Assembly: GCA_039707465.1 (NCBI GenBank)
Contig: CM077644.1
Location: 143,190,962-143,254,961 of the forward strand
Length of the DNA stretch: 64,000 nt
Direction of reading: 5' to 3'
From: Rhabdophis nuchalis
Lineage: Eukaryota > Chordata > Lepidosauria > Squamata > Natricidae
This document shows positions 50,426 to 60,139 of the stretch, one piece after another (the first letter of the stretch is position 1; each line of letters opens with the position of its first letter). The translations under genes and the position numbers were made by a program. A model generated the notes under the pieces. That model made no database searches. It saw only the letters and a program-made list of their open reading frames with translations, and was not told the origin of the DNA.

Positions 50426-53400
50426 CTAGCGGTCCGTACGCACAGCCTGCAGCATTCTGCGGCCGAATTCAGCCCCGGATGAAGCAAATTCGTCCATCTT
50501 GTAAGTTGTAATGAAAGGGGAGGGAGAGGACGAGGCCGCAGCCCGACAAATCTCAAGCGAAGCTTGGGTGGCCCATGCAGATGTAGTAGCTGCGCTACGC
50601 GTCGAATGAGCTGTAATGCCCTCCGGAACGGCCTTCTGGGATACCTCGTAAGCCCTGCCGATGCATTTCCTGACCCAGCATCCAATGCAGGAAACCGACA
50701 CCTTGTGACCCAGGGAGGAAGGCAGAAAGGAGACAAAGAGAGACTCTGACCGCCGGAAGGCCGCCGTACGATTAATGTACGTCTCCAGGGCCCTCCGCAC
50801 ATCCAGCATGTGCCAGCACTGTTCTTGTGGCTGGACCGGTTCCGGGTAAAAGTTTGGCAATATGATTTCCTGGGACCGGTGGAACCAGGAGGCCACCTTC
50901 GGTCTGAACGAGGGATCAGGCCGAAGAACCACCCTGTCGGGGTAGAACGTGCACAAGTCCCCCCTAACCGAAAGCGCGTGCAACTCCGATATCCTTCTGG
51001 CTGAAGCGATCGCAACCAGGAAGGCCACCTTCCAGGAGAGGACCTGTAGTGGCACCTCGTCCAGAGGTTCAAATGGGGTGGAAGTGAGAGCGACCAAAAC
51101 CTTAGTGAGATCCCAGGTAGGATATCTATGGACAGCCGCCGGGCGCAGGTTGGAAGCCCCTTTGAGGAAACGGCGGACGGTGGGGTGCTGGGACAGAGAT
51201 AGCTCACCCCCACCTGTAAGGACTGATCCCAGAGCGGCCACCTGTCGTCTAATAGTGTTGGGGGACAGACCCTTATCGAGTCCGTCCTGTAGGAACTCTA
51301 GCACCTGGGGGACGGATGCCGTCTCGGGCGAGATATGTGACCCCTGGCACCAGCCACAAAATTTTTTCCAGGTCGCGTTATAGATACGGATAGTGGAGGG
51401 GCGACGCGAGGCCTGGATGGTGGATATGACTCTTGAGGAATATTCCCCCCCGGTCAGAGCGCCCCGCTCATCCTCCACACGGTCAGTTGAAGCCACCTGG
51501 CCTCCGGGTGTTCTAATGACCCCTGAAGGAGAACTATTCGGTTCTGCGGGATCCGCCACGGCCTCCCCTGCGACAAGGACTGCAGGTCGGCGAACCAAGG
51601 GCGCCGGGGCCAAAAGGGCGCCACCAAGAGGACCTCCGCCCGGAGAGCTATGACTCCGTATGACTCTGGGTAGGAGAGAAGTAGGAAGGAAGGCGTAGAG
51701 CAGCCCCCTCGGCCAGGGTGACCACAGGGCATCCACTCTCTCCGCCCCCGGAGCTGGAAAGCGGATGAAGAAGAGCTGGGCATTCGCAGGGGAGGCGAAC
51801 AGGTCCACGGCTGGCGTTCCAAAGCGCCGGATGATCTCCTGAAAAATAGAAGGATGCAAACTCCATTCAGCCTGATCTATCTGGCCCCTGCTAAGCCAAT
51901 CTGCCTGCGTATTGTCCACCCCTGAAATGTGGTCAGCAGCCAATGATAAAAGATGGTGTTCCGCCCAAGCCCCCAACTCCAAAGCTTCCTGCATGAGCAA
52001 CCGGGACCTGGTACCCCCCTGACGGTTGACATGCGCCTTAGCGGTGATGTTATCTGTCAGCACCAGGACATGTTGACCCGAGATTATGTGCCTGAACTCC
52101 GAAAGGGCAAGTCTGATGGCCCGCAGCTCCAACAGATTAATGCTCTGCTCTGCTTTCGTCGGTGTCCACAGTCCCTGGGCGATATGTGCCTCTAGGTTGG
52201 CCCCCCAGCCGGTTAGGCTGGCATCGGTGGTAATGACGATCCGGTCAGTCGCCTGAAAGTAACAGCCCCGCAAGATAGCGGTAGACCTCCACCAACCCAG
52301 GGAGTCCCGTACCTCGTTAGGAAGGGTGACCCATGACAGAGAATGGCTGACCCTCCGGCGTTGGAACGGGAGGAGGAACCACTGCAGGCTCCTGGAATGG
52401 AGTCGTGCCCAGGGGACGATGTAAAAGGCCGAGACCATCTTACCTAAGAGCTTAGAGAGCACCGCCAGCGTTGGTCTGCCCTCGGCCTCCACTTGCCTTA
52501 CCAATTGTATGATGCTAGTCGTCCTCTCCTCCGAGAGGAAAACCCTGCCCAGGGAGGAGTCAATGCAGGCCCCCAAGTGAAGGATCCTGGTAGATGGACA
52601 GAACTGGCTCTTGGCCTCGTTGATGGAAAAACCATGTGCCCTCAGGACCTCTAAGGTGGTGTGAAGGTCCCTAGCGGCCGCCTCCCGGGATGACGCTTGA
52701 ACCAGGATATCATACAAATAAAACTGTGCCCGTATAGGGATGGAATGTAAGTATGCCTCCGTCAAGTCAATTGAAACCATAAAATCGCCAGCCCTGACCC
52801 CCTCCAGAATGGTAAGAAGCGAGTGCATCTTGAATCTGCGATACTTAATGTACAAATTGAGGCGTTTCAGGTCAAGGATTGCACGCCACCCTCCTGATGG
52901 CTTGGGTATCATGAAAAGGAGGGAATAAAAGCCCTGGTGAACCTCCCCAGGAGGAACCAATTGAACGGCGCCAATCTCGAGGAGGTGTTGAATTGCTTCC
53001 TCCATCAGAGAACGTCTGGCAGGGTTGCTTGGGAGAGGGCATGGGGTGAAGGAGTCAGGTGGCTGGGCCAAAAACTCCAGGGCCAGACCGTACCTGACCG
53101 TGGCTAGGACCCAGCTGTCAGTGGTCGTTGCCTCCCACCGGTCCGCAAACAACTGCAAGCGGCCACCAATGGGAGGCTCGGCCACGATCCGGTTACTGAC
53201 GCCGGTAGTAGCGGTTACCGCCACCTCGAAAGGGCCGCCGAGATTGGCCTCCCGAGGTGACCGGAACCACTGGCCCTGGTTATACCACTGGCCGTAATTC
53301 CCCTGTTGACGGAAGGTGGAACGGGAGAAGTCCTGCCTGGAGGAGCCCCCAAAATCATGACCCCTAAACTGATTTCTCCTGGGGTAGGGACCCGGGCGAT

Positions 53401-53770
53401 TGGAGCCCCTCTTAGGGTTGGAAGGAAGGATCTTTCTTTTATCCCTGCCCTCGACTAAAAAAGGGGAAAGTGCGTCACCGAATAGAGTGTCCCCGGTGTA
53501 AGGGGAGGACGCCAACTTCCACTTGTATTTACAATCGGTCTGCCACTGCCATAGCCACAGCAGCCGCCGAGAGGCTACCCCGGAAGCCATGGCGCGGGAC
53601 AAGAACCAGGCGGCACTCAGCGTAGCGTCCCCCATAAATTGTACTGCTGCCACAATCTTATTGAGGTCCTGGTGCGCGCGTGAATCGCTAGCCGGGATAC
53701 GTCCCTGTAGGTGCTGCAGCCAAAACAGGCTGGAGCGCGCGAAGAAGGATGCCACCGTCGAGGCTCGCAC
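50426..53770 (-). CDS. DIRS polyprotein: gag tail, RT (core deleted), RNase H, tyrosine recombinase
   Basis: 1,114 codons. Residues 1-190: Gly/Arg/Gln-rich gag-like tail. About 200-400: RT with VPKPSGG-like MIPKPSGGWRAILDLKRLN and motif A SIDLTEAYLH, which runs straight into YLYDILV. Some 60 residues including motif B are missing, and the YLDD box reads YLYD. About 500-640: RNase H (TTDASLTGWGA, LLELRAIRLAL, LTDNITAKAHVN, DHISGVDNTQADWLSR). About 780-1,105: tyrosine recombinase (SARRISELHAL, AHSTRSAATTSAWA, ITTYKMD: Arg, HxxR and Tyr all present). An in-frame TAG lies just upstream at 53,774, so this is cut off from gag. The segment joining RNase H to recombinase is in a shifted frame (see findings). 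Confidence 0.85.
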   Translation of the reverse strand: MRASTVASFFARSSLFWLQHLQGRIPASDSRAHQDLNKIVAAVQFMGDATLSAAWFLSRAMASGVASRRLLWLWQWQTDCKYKWKLASSPYTGDTLFGDALSPFLVEGRDKRKILPSNPKRGSNRPGPYPRRNQFRGHDFGGSSRQDFSRSTFRQQGNYGQWYNQGQWFRSPREANLGGPFEVAVTATTGVSNRIVAEPPIGGRLQLFADRWEATTTDSWVLATVRYGLALEFLAQPPDSFTPCPLPSNPARRSLMEEAIQHLLEIGAVQLVPPGEVHQGFYSLLFMIPKPSGGWRAILDLKRLNLYIKYRRFKMHSLLTILEGVRAGDFMVSIDLTEAYLHSIPIRAQFYLYDILVQASSREAAARDLHTTLEVLRAHGFSINEAKSQFCPSTRILHLGACIDSSLGRVFLSEERTTSIIQLVRQVEAEGRPTLAVLSKLLGKMVSAFYIVPWARLHSRSLQWFLLPFQRRRVSHSLSWVTLPNEVRDSLGWWRSTAILRGCYFQATDRIVITTDASLTGWGANLEAHIAQGLWTPTKAEQSINLLELRAIRLALSEFRHIISGQHVLVLTDNITAKAHVNRQGGTRSRLLMQEALELGAWAEHHLLSLAADHISGVDNTQADWLSRGQIDQAEWSLHPSIFQEIIRRFGTPAVDLFASPANAQLFFIRFPAPGAERVDALWSPWPRGLLYAFLPTSLLPRVIRSHSSPGGGPLGGALLAPAPLVRRPAVLVAGEAVADPAEPNSSPSGVIRTPGGQVASTDRVEDERGALTGGEYSSRVISTIQASRRPSTIRIYNATWKKFCGWCQGSHISPETASVPQVLEFLQDGLDKGLSPNTIRRQVAALGSVLTGGGELSLSQHPTVRRFLKGASNLRPAAVHRYPTWDLTKVLVALTSTPFEPLDEVPLQVLSWKVAFLVAIASARRISELHALSVRGDLCTFYPDRVVLRPDPSFRPKVASWFHRSQEIILPNFYPEPVQPQEQCWHMLDVRRALETYINRTAAFRRSESLFVSFLPSSLGHKVSVSCIGCWVRKCIGRAYEVSQKAVPEGITAHSTRSAATTSAWATQASLEICRAAASSSPSPFITTYKMDEFASSGAEFGRRMLQAVRTDR

Positions 53771-54022
53771 GGACTAGGCTGACGCCTGGTGGCCTCTGTG
53801 AAGAACCTGATCCGCCCTTCTGTCCTCCGCCTTCAACAGGTCATCCTGGCCTCCCGGGAGTGTCGTAGGGGAGTGTAGGGCGGCTACGGGCTGGTCAACA
53901 GTTGGCCATGCAAGGGCCTTGTCAAGGGCTTCGGCCACCGCGTAGAATCAACTGTCGTTAGCTGAAGGGGAAGGGCCCAAGGTTGGAGTGGCCCACTGTC
54001 GTTTGATCACGTCGATGAACAT

Positions 54023-54932
54023 TTACGGGGCCGGGATATTCTCCGCCTCAGTCGCCTCCTCGACAAACCAGGACTTGGCCGACGTCGCGGGAGCCGGAGT
54101 GGTCGTCGTCTGGACAGGCGGCTCGAGTTCCAAGGCGGCTTTGGCCTTAGCCAGTAGAGGAGAGAACAGGGGATGCGGAAACAGACCCGATTTGGACGGC
54201 TTTTCGGGGCCCTGCTCCTCGTCACCAGACAAATCAGGGTCAGGAAGCTCCTCATCCCCCAAATCCTGGGGCGACCCTTGGTCCCGTGTCAAGGGCGAGA
54301 GCGCCCTGGAGGTCGAGGGGGCCTGGAGTGCCTGGGAAGCCCCCTGAGCTTGAGTCGCCAGAGACCCCTGGGTCTGGGTCTGTAACCTTGCCGCGATGCC
54401 CTGGCGTATAGCCTCAGCGATATAGTCCTGGATGGCAGCGGACTTGGGAGGAGGGGCCGGCGGCGCAGGTGCGGGAAGGGGCGCGGGGTCCAATTTTGCT
54501 CATGGTGGAGGCCCGCGGCCGTCGGGGTAAATGCGGCCTCCACTCCCCCAGGAGCCCTATATGCAGCTGATCCCCACAGACTCGAAGTGTCTATGGGAAC
54601 AATGGGGCTAAATGGGCCCGGTGGTAGACTGAGCTGCAATGGAGCCAATACCCCCAAGTGAGGCGAAGGAGAGGTGCTCACTGTAAGCTATGGGGGGGGG
54701 GATTCTGCGCCCCCGAACCTTGGGCCTTGGTGCCGGATGAGGGGGCGGAAATGTTGCCTCTGGAGGATTTGGAGGAGGAAGCCCTGCCGGTAGACTTAGA
54801 TTTTGATTTGGCCTTGCCACCTCTGTCCGAAGGGGCAGCCACAGAAGGTCTGACCGCAAGGAGGGCCTGGTCACCCTCAAGGGCAGCCCTCACCACAGCC
54901 GTGCTGGCCCCAGAGGGAGATACGTCGGACAT
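54023..54932 (-). pseudogene. DIRS gag-like region, fragmented
   Basis: 54,678-54,932 reads an Ala/Ser/Lys-rich start (MSDVSPSGAST, KAKSKSKSTGRASSSKSS). 54,023-54,493 reads a Pro/Gln/Ala-rich acidic protein (IQDYIAEAIRQGI, DEELPDPDLSGDEE). Position and composition fit DIRS gag. The frames are not contiguous and stops separate them from pol. Confidence 0.6.
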
Positions 54933-55773
54933 CTTCGCAAGGGCTGGGCTCTTTGAAACAAACGGCCGAAAATGCTCCCAAAATGGCGCCGCGCCACCCG
55001 GCGCGATGGCCCCTCCCCCAGGCTACGAAGGCTCAGTTGCTGTGGAAGAAAATGGCGGCCGCTATTCAAGCGACGCTCGTGGCCTGGACGAGGGCGTCGA
55101 GCTTGACTGGAGGGCCTGAGGACCTGCGCCGCTTCTGCAGGCTAGCCGGCTCGACCCGATCGTTGCGTGGGCAGAGGGAAATCCCACAGCCGATTTGAAC
55201 AGCGGAGCCCGAAAGGAAGGCTGCGTGGGCGTCTGGGAGAGCCCGCGGCGCGCTTGGCCGGTGCGGAAGGGGACGGCCTCAAGCGTGGGCGGCGGGAAAG
55301 CACAATGTCGGAGCGGCCGAATCGGCTGAATTCCGGAGGTGGCGTGGGCGGTCCGGAATCCCCGTCTGGCGCCGCGAAGGCCTCAAATCGTCGTGGGCCG
55401 CTTCGGAAGAATGGCCAGTACAGCGTTGCGCTCGCGAGGCCCCACAGATAGTTATCCAAGCGTCGTAGGCCGCGAGGGCCAAGCGCTGAGCTCAACCCGG
55501 GGCAAAAAGGCCAGGCGGTCAGACCGCTGCACAGGCGCCCCCAAAACAGGCCACTTGCTGAGCCACCCTTCAAGTCAGACAACTACCAAGTCCGTAATGG
55601 GGGAGCAATTCAGGAGGCACTTGGGACAAGTCCCTTGGCCTACAACGTTTCCCGATAGGATGAGGGAACGTGCTAAGGGTGGCAGGCCTACCAATCTTCA
55701 CAATCCAATTCGTAGTTAAGATCAACAGTCTCGCACAAAGGAAGATACCGAACCAGTCCCAGAGTTGGACTGA
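54933..55773 (-). other. DIRS 5' non-coding region
   Basis: GC-rich sequence between the right terminal repeat and the gag-like frames. Several overlapping ORFs on both strands look like composition artefacts. Confidence 0.55.
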
Positions 55774-55908
55774 GTCGAAAACTGGGTGGGGCCAGTGGAG
55801 ACAGGGGTTATATACCATGGTTAATTAATTATTTATAAGACTCAGTCCAATCAGAGTGTGGATAGGTCATAACCCATACAATGGATGCTATCTCCACCCT
55901 TATTGAGA
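55774..55908 (-). repeat. DIRS right inverted terminal repeat
   Basis: GTCGAAAACTGGGTGGGG through CACCCTTATTGAGA, inverted copy of 50,001-50,129. A 4-bp ATTA indel distinguishes the two arms. Confidence 0.92.
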
Positions 55909-56400
55909 ACAGCCCTGGTGCCCACCCCATTCCTGTCCCTCTTCAGTCCTTAGCAAAGAAAGAAGGTGACATGTCCAATAACATCTATTTAGCTCAGTAT
56001 TCCCTTTTTAAGACCAGACAGTCAGGCTGTCTATCATTTTTCCCTTCAAGACCCTTGTGGATAAGAAGCGGTCCTGGGGAGAACCTGTTACCAACTCTGT
56101 AGCTCATAAATTTTTTTTGACCATGCCCAGCATTTAGGAGAAGGCCATGGTACCTGTCAGGAGGCACCGGAAGGCCCTCTATATTGGTGTCCATGCAAAT
56201 AAAAGCAATGAGCACCTTTTCCAGAGTTTCTGTGAAGAGATGAGAGAACAGAGATAAATGTGTGCCAGGCAGAAAAGTCAGGAAGGATGACTTTCACCTT
56301 TACTCCATTGTCTTGGCATCTGAGATGGCCACACTTACTCCGAAAAACCTTCATGCTACCATAACCAAGCTAGATTTTGGCACTTCAATCCATTAAGCAA
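55909..56400 (-). pseudogene. Unidentified duplicated locus, copy A, 5' part
   Basis: Homologous to 59,680-60,140. The first-exon equivalent at about 56,330-56,375 has GTG for ATG and an internal TGA. The next block, about 56,160-56,230, reads LEKVLIAFICMDTNIEGLPV between a CTTCACAG acceptor and a GACAG|GTACCA donor. The following block (about 55,915-55,960) is interrupted by the DIRS insertion. Confidence 0.55.
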
Positions 56401-56469
56401 ATATAGCCAGCTGCGGCTTGGTGACCTTTTTTTCTCTGCCTTTCATATGTGAAGGTGTCTGTTCATAGA

Positions 56470-56590
56470 ATCATTGGGTTGCACCATAGAAATCTTCTAG
56501 TTCAAACCCCTGCCCAAGGAATTAGTCTTCAAGCCATCTCAGACAAATGATTTTTCAATCTTCTCTTGACAATCTCTGGTGATTAAGTTA
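56470..56590 (+). mobile_element. Old CR1-like LINE 3' fragment
   Basis: TCATAGAATCATTGGGTTGC and TCTTCTAGTTCAAACCCCTGC resemble the conserved CR1 3' end. Short and decayed. Confidence 0.45.
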
Positions 56591-58270
56591 GGGTTAGGGT
56601 TAGTTGCCCACTTTTAGGTTTAGGATTAGGGCTAGCTTCTCACTTCCCAACCTAATTGCCCTGTTTCCCACTTTTCATCTGACTCCACATCCGAAATATC
56701 AAAAAACTGAAGTTCATATCTTGTAGGTGGCTGATCCTGGAATCCCATTGGACTTCCATCGAATCGAATAGAACTCTGTATCCCAACAAGATGGCTAAGC
56801 ATAGGGTACATTTAGCCCTAATGCCAACAGCAAGAGAGCATTTGGAAGCCTTAAGTTTAGCAGGATATATAGCACAATTTCTCCCCTCCCCAATCAGGAC
56901 TTTTGGCATAGACTCCATTGGGCACATTGCCAAACCTTTTTTACCTCTGAGGTAAGTGTTGAATCCCCATTAGGAGAGTTCTCCTCTTCCTTGGTTTTGT
57001 CGTCTGTCATTTCAGTCCTGTCCAGAGAAAGAAAGTAAAGGGTTTAAACTTAGCCTCCTTTTTCCAAGATGTGCCACTGATGCTGCTATATGGTAACTGA
57101 ACCAATCGCACCAGAGCTTGACTGCATATATTTAGGCTAAGCATGTTGTCCAAAGGGTCAGGTGTTAACTTGCTCCAGCACCCAGAGCACTCCAGCACAG
57201 TTCACTCAGTTTAGGAGAAGTGAATAGAGGGCCTCCATCCCTTCCCAAGAGAAAAAACTTTCTTACACATAGACTGGAAGAATCACTGGCATCAGAAGCC
57301 ACTGCAGCCTCCTCTCAGCTTCCCTTTGACACCTCATCCAGAAGCTCATCAAGGGAGTCCAAGTCCTGCAGGCTGCTGCATGTGGAGCCCACCAGGACTT
57401 TCATGGAATCCTGCAAATGACAGCATCAAGGCTAAATCCAAGGTTCTCTGCATCTCAACAAGATGGCTAAATCATAGGCTGCATTCAGCCCCCAAGTGCC
57501 AAGAGAAAGAGGACCTTTGGAAGACTTAAGGCTAGGAAGATGTATTGCACAATTTCCCCCTCCCCTATCAGGACTTGTGGCATAGCCTCCATTGGCCCCA
57601 TTACTAAAATTTTCTTACCTCTGAGGAAGTTTTCTCCCCATTGAGAGAGGTAGTGGGCTCCTATTCCACAGCTTCTGACATACTGTCCAGAGGAAGAAGG
57701 AGAAATGTTTAAGGAATCGAGCTAGCTCATCCTCTTTCCAAGATGAGCCACTGATGCTGCTCTGCGGTAAATGAACCAATCGCACCAGAGCTTGGATGCT
57801 CATCTAGCAGGCTGCTGAGATAGTCTATCGTGGCTTCTGCTTCTTCGGGAGAATCCTGTGAATGACAATGATTCCTCTTTAGCCATCACACCAACAGAAA
57901 CTCGGAATTCCTAAAAGAGGGCCTATTGAAGGGGGATGCTTGATCAAAGTTAGGTTTTTGTTTCTTTCTGGAGATGGAGGAATCCCCATTCCCAGCCTAC
58001 GCATCCCTCAGAAAAGTAGGCTGTCTATTCTTTTCCTGTTAAAGTCCTGCCCCAAAGCAGAAAGGTGCTGGAGATGGTGACGCAGAAAAAGAAAAGGCTT
58101 CAGCAGGCTGGGTCACATACATTTAGCACAGTGCACTAGAGTGGGCCATTCCATGCTGCTTTGCACACAAGCGCTTGGCTGCCTATGTTTAGATTCCATT
58201 CAAAGAGCATTCCAGTAGGTTAGGGGAATAGAGGGCCTCCATCCCTCCCCAAGAGAAAACACTTTCTTAC

Positions 58271-58406
58271 CCATGGACTGGAAGACGTTGGCCTCTGCAG
58301 CCTTCTCCCAGCTTTCCTCTGCCGCCCCATCCCAAATGTCAGAAATCATGGAGTCCATATCCTCAAGGCTGCTGGTCCTGGAGGCCCCCTGGACTTCCAT
58401 TGAATT
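58271..58406 (-). pseudogene. Copy B exon-like block, acidic (DSMISDIWDGAAEESWEKAA)
   Basis: TTTGCAG acceptor, 45 open codons including SLEDMDSMISDIW, donor CATGG|GTAAGA. Splices in frame with the preceding block, and related blocks are at 57.35, 56.75 and 47.9 kb. Confidence 0.5.
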
Positions 58407-58604
58407 CTGCAAATGATAGTATTGAGGCTAAATACAAAGCTCTTGGCAACCCAAAAAAGCATAGAGTGCATTCAGCCACAGTGCCAACAGCAAGAAAGCA
58501 TTTGGAAGCCTTACGTTTAGGAGGATATATAGCACAATTTCTCCCCTCCCCAATCAGGACTTTTGGCATAGACTCCATTGGCCACATTGCCAAACCTTTC
58601 TTAC

Positions 58605-58677
58605 CTCTGAGGTAAGTGTTGAATCCCCATTAGGAGAGTTTTCCTCTTCCTCGGCCCCGTCCTCTGCCATTTCAGTC
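58605..58677 (-). pseudogene. Copy B exon-like block MAEDGAEEEENSPNGDSTLTSE (split here: MAEDGAEEEE, NSPNGDSTLTSE)
   Basis: CTGGACAG acceptor, 7-nt leader, ATG at 58,670, 22 open codons, donor CAGAG|GTAAGA. Best preserved of four related acidic blocks. Confidence 0.5.
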
Positions 58678-60139
58678 CTGTCCAGAGGAAGGAAGTGAAA
58701 TGTTTAAGCTCAGACTCCTTTTCAAGATGAGCCCCTTAGCCTGTTCATCTTTATCTACCCTGCAAGCCCCTTGTGAACAAGCAGGCGTCTTCACCCTTTG
58801 AGATGCTACCTATTTTGACAGACAGGGACTCCATTCTTGCTGCACATGTCTCTGGTTGTTAGCCTTATCCAAAGGTAGGAATTCCTCCTGTGACTCCTGA
58901 AATAATAAAGCAAACAGTCTGTTGGCATTGACAAATCTACAGAGAAAGGGCTTCTACTATTGCCATGGTTGAGGAGCTCATAAGACTTTAATAACTCATT
59001 GGAGGTCTCCAAAATCCACTCCACTCCACTCTATTGAAAATCCACTCACTCTCCAGGGGAGAGAATGAAGGGCGAAAGATCAAAACAAGCCATGGGCCCT
59101 TTTTCAAGAGTGGACATTTGTGGGCTTTAAGAGGCCTACCAGCTGGCCTGCCAATTGGGTTTCCCTGAGTCATTCTTCCTTTAGCAAAAGCAAAAGTAGA
59201 GGGTAGAGATGCCTCCTCTCTGAAAACTTTTCTTCTAGCCTTTCTCTTTAGAGCAGCTACCTTCTTGAGGGCTTCAGAATCCCTCAGCTGAGAATACATA
59301 CCTCCATAAATATTGAACAGGTGTCACGTCTTCCAATCTTGGGTTCCGGGTGATGCGAGGAACACCCATGAAAATCTGAAAGTAACAATTGTTCATTTGA
59401 AGGTATAAATCAAAGTTTTCTGCATGTGGTAGAGGATCTAGATTCCCAGGAGGGAGGGGTTGCATTCCAGAGGACAAAGAGACAGCAGAACATGGAAAAT
59501 TTGGCTGACAGATTCCCAGTATTTTCCCCACCAAGCCATCAAGACCTTTTCATGAATCTAGAGGATTTTCTTGAGTTTGTTAGACAGGCCAGGTCTCTCC
59601 CATTCAGTTTTGAGGCCTGAGCCTCCACTAGCCATGTTGCAAAACCATCCTTACCCCTGGGAATGAAGATGTTTTTCCATGAGCTGCTCATCCCCTTCCT
59701 ATGCCATCAGTCCTGACCAAAGGAAGAAGGTGGCATGTCAAAGAACATTCATCTAGCTCAGCCTCCTTTCTAAGACTGGCCAGTCAGCCTGCCCATCTTC
59801 AAGCTCCTCGTGGACAGGAAGCTGTTTTGGGCAGAGGTTCTTACAGGCCCTGCAGTCCATCAATGGTGCCCCACCATGCTCAGGGTTTAAGGAGAAGGTT
59901 GTGGCACCTGTCAGGAAGCACAAGAAGATCTTCTACACTGGTGTTCATACAACAAAATTAATGAACACCTGGGAGATTTCCAGAGGTCCTGTGAAGAGAA
60001 GAGAAATAGACGTGAGTCAGTCAGAAGAGTTGGGAACATGTCTTTTTTCCCTGCTACCAGTTTCTTGGCATCTGAGATGGCCACACTTACTCTGAAAAGC
60101 CTTTGTGCTGCCACAACTAAGCTAGGTGTTACCATTTCA

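Larger units (their letters stand above)
49964..55908 (-). mobile_element. Complete DIRS-type tyrosine-recombinase retrotransposon, 5,945 bp
   Basis: Diagnostic DIRS architecture. There are inverted terminal repeats of about 125 bp (50,001-50,129 and 55,774-55,908). An internal complementary region at 50,279-50,370 is a perfect reverse complement of the left 61 bp joined, with a 5-bp overlap, to the right 36 bp. There are no long direct repeats and no target duplication, but TGAGA occurs at both ends. The minus strand encodes gag-like sequence, then RT, RNase H and a tyrosine recombinase with R...HxxR...Y. Sharp termini and an unmutated internal region indicate a recent insertion. The RT core is deleted, so this copy is non-autonomous. 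Confidence 0.95.
56640..60135 (-). pseudogene. Unidentified duplicated locus, copy B, with internally repeated acidic exons
   Basis: The 5' end at 60,135 has an ATG exon MVTPSLVVAAQRLFR (60,091-60,135, donor GTAAGT). Then 59,925-59,990, 59,665-59,725, 59,310-59,440 (NFDLYLQMNNCYFQ, RITRNPRLED) and one satellite unit. Acidic exon pairs follow: 58,605-58,677 (MAEDGAEEEENSPNGDS) with 58,271-58,406 (TSSLEDMDSMISDIWDGA), about 57,620-57,690 with 57,290-57,410, and 56,955-57,015 with 56,690-56,770. 57,740-57,855 reads EEAEATIDYLSSLLDEH. Stops and shifts occur in several (SEAVE then stop at about 57.67 kb). I do not recognise the family, and expression is unknown. Confidence 0.55.

Noticed and set aside
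54658..55119. 153-codon plus-strand ORF
   Set aside because: It lies antisense to the DIRS gag region in GC-rich sequence and has no family motif. Shadow ORF.
49964..55908. Endogenous retrovirus or Gypsy LTR element
   Set aside because: No LTRs, protease or DDE integrase. Inverted termini, an internal complementary region and a tyrosine recombinase identify DIRS.
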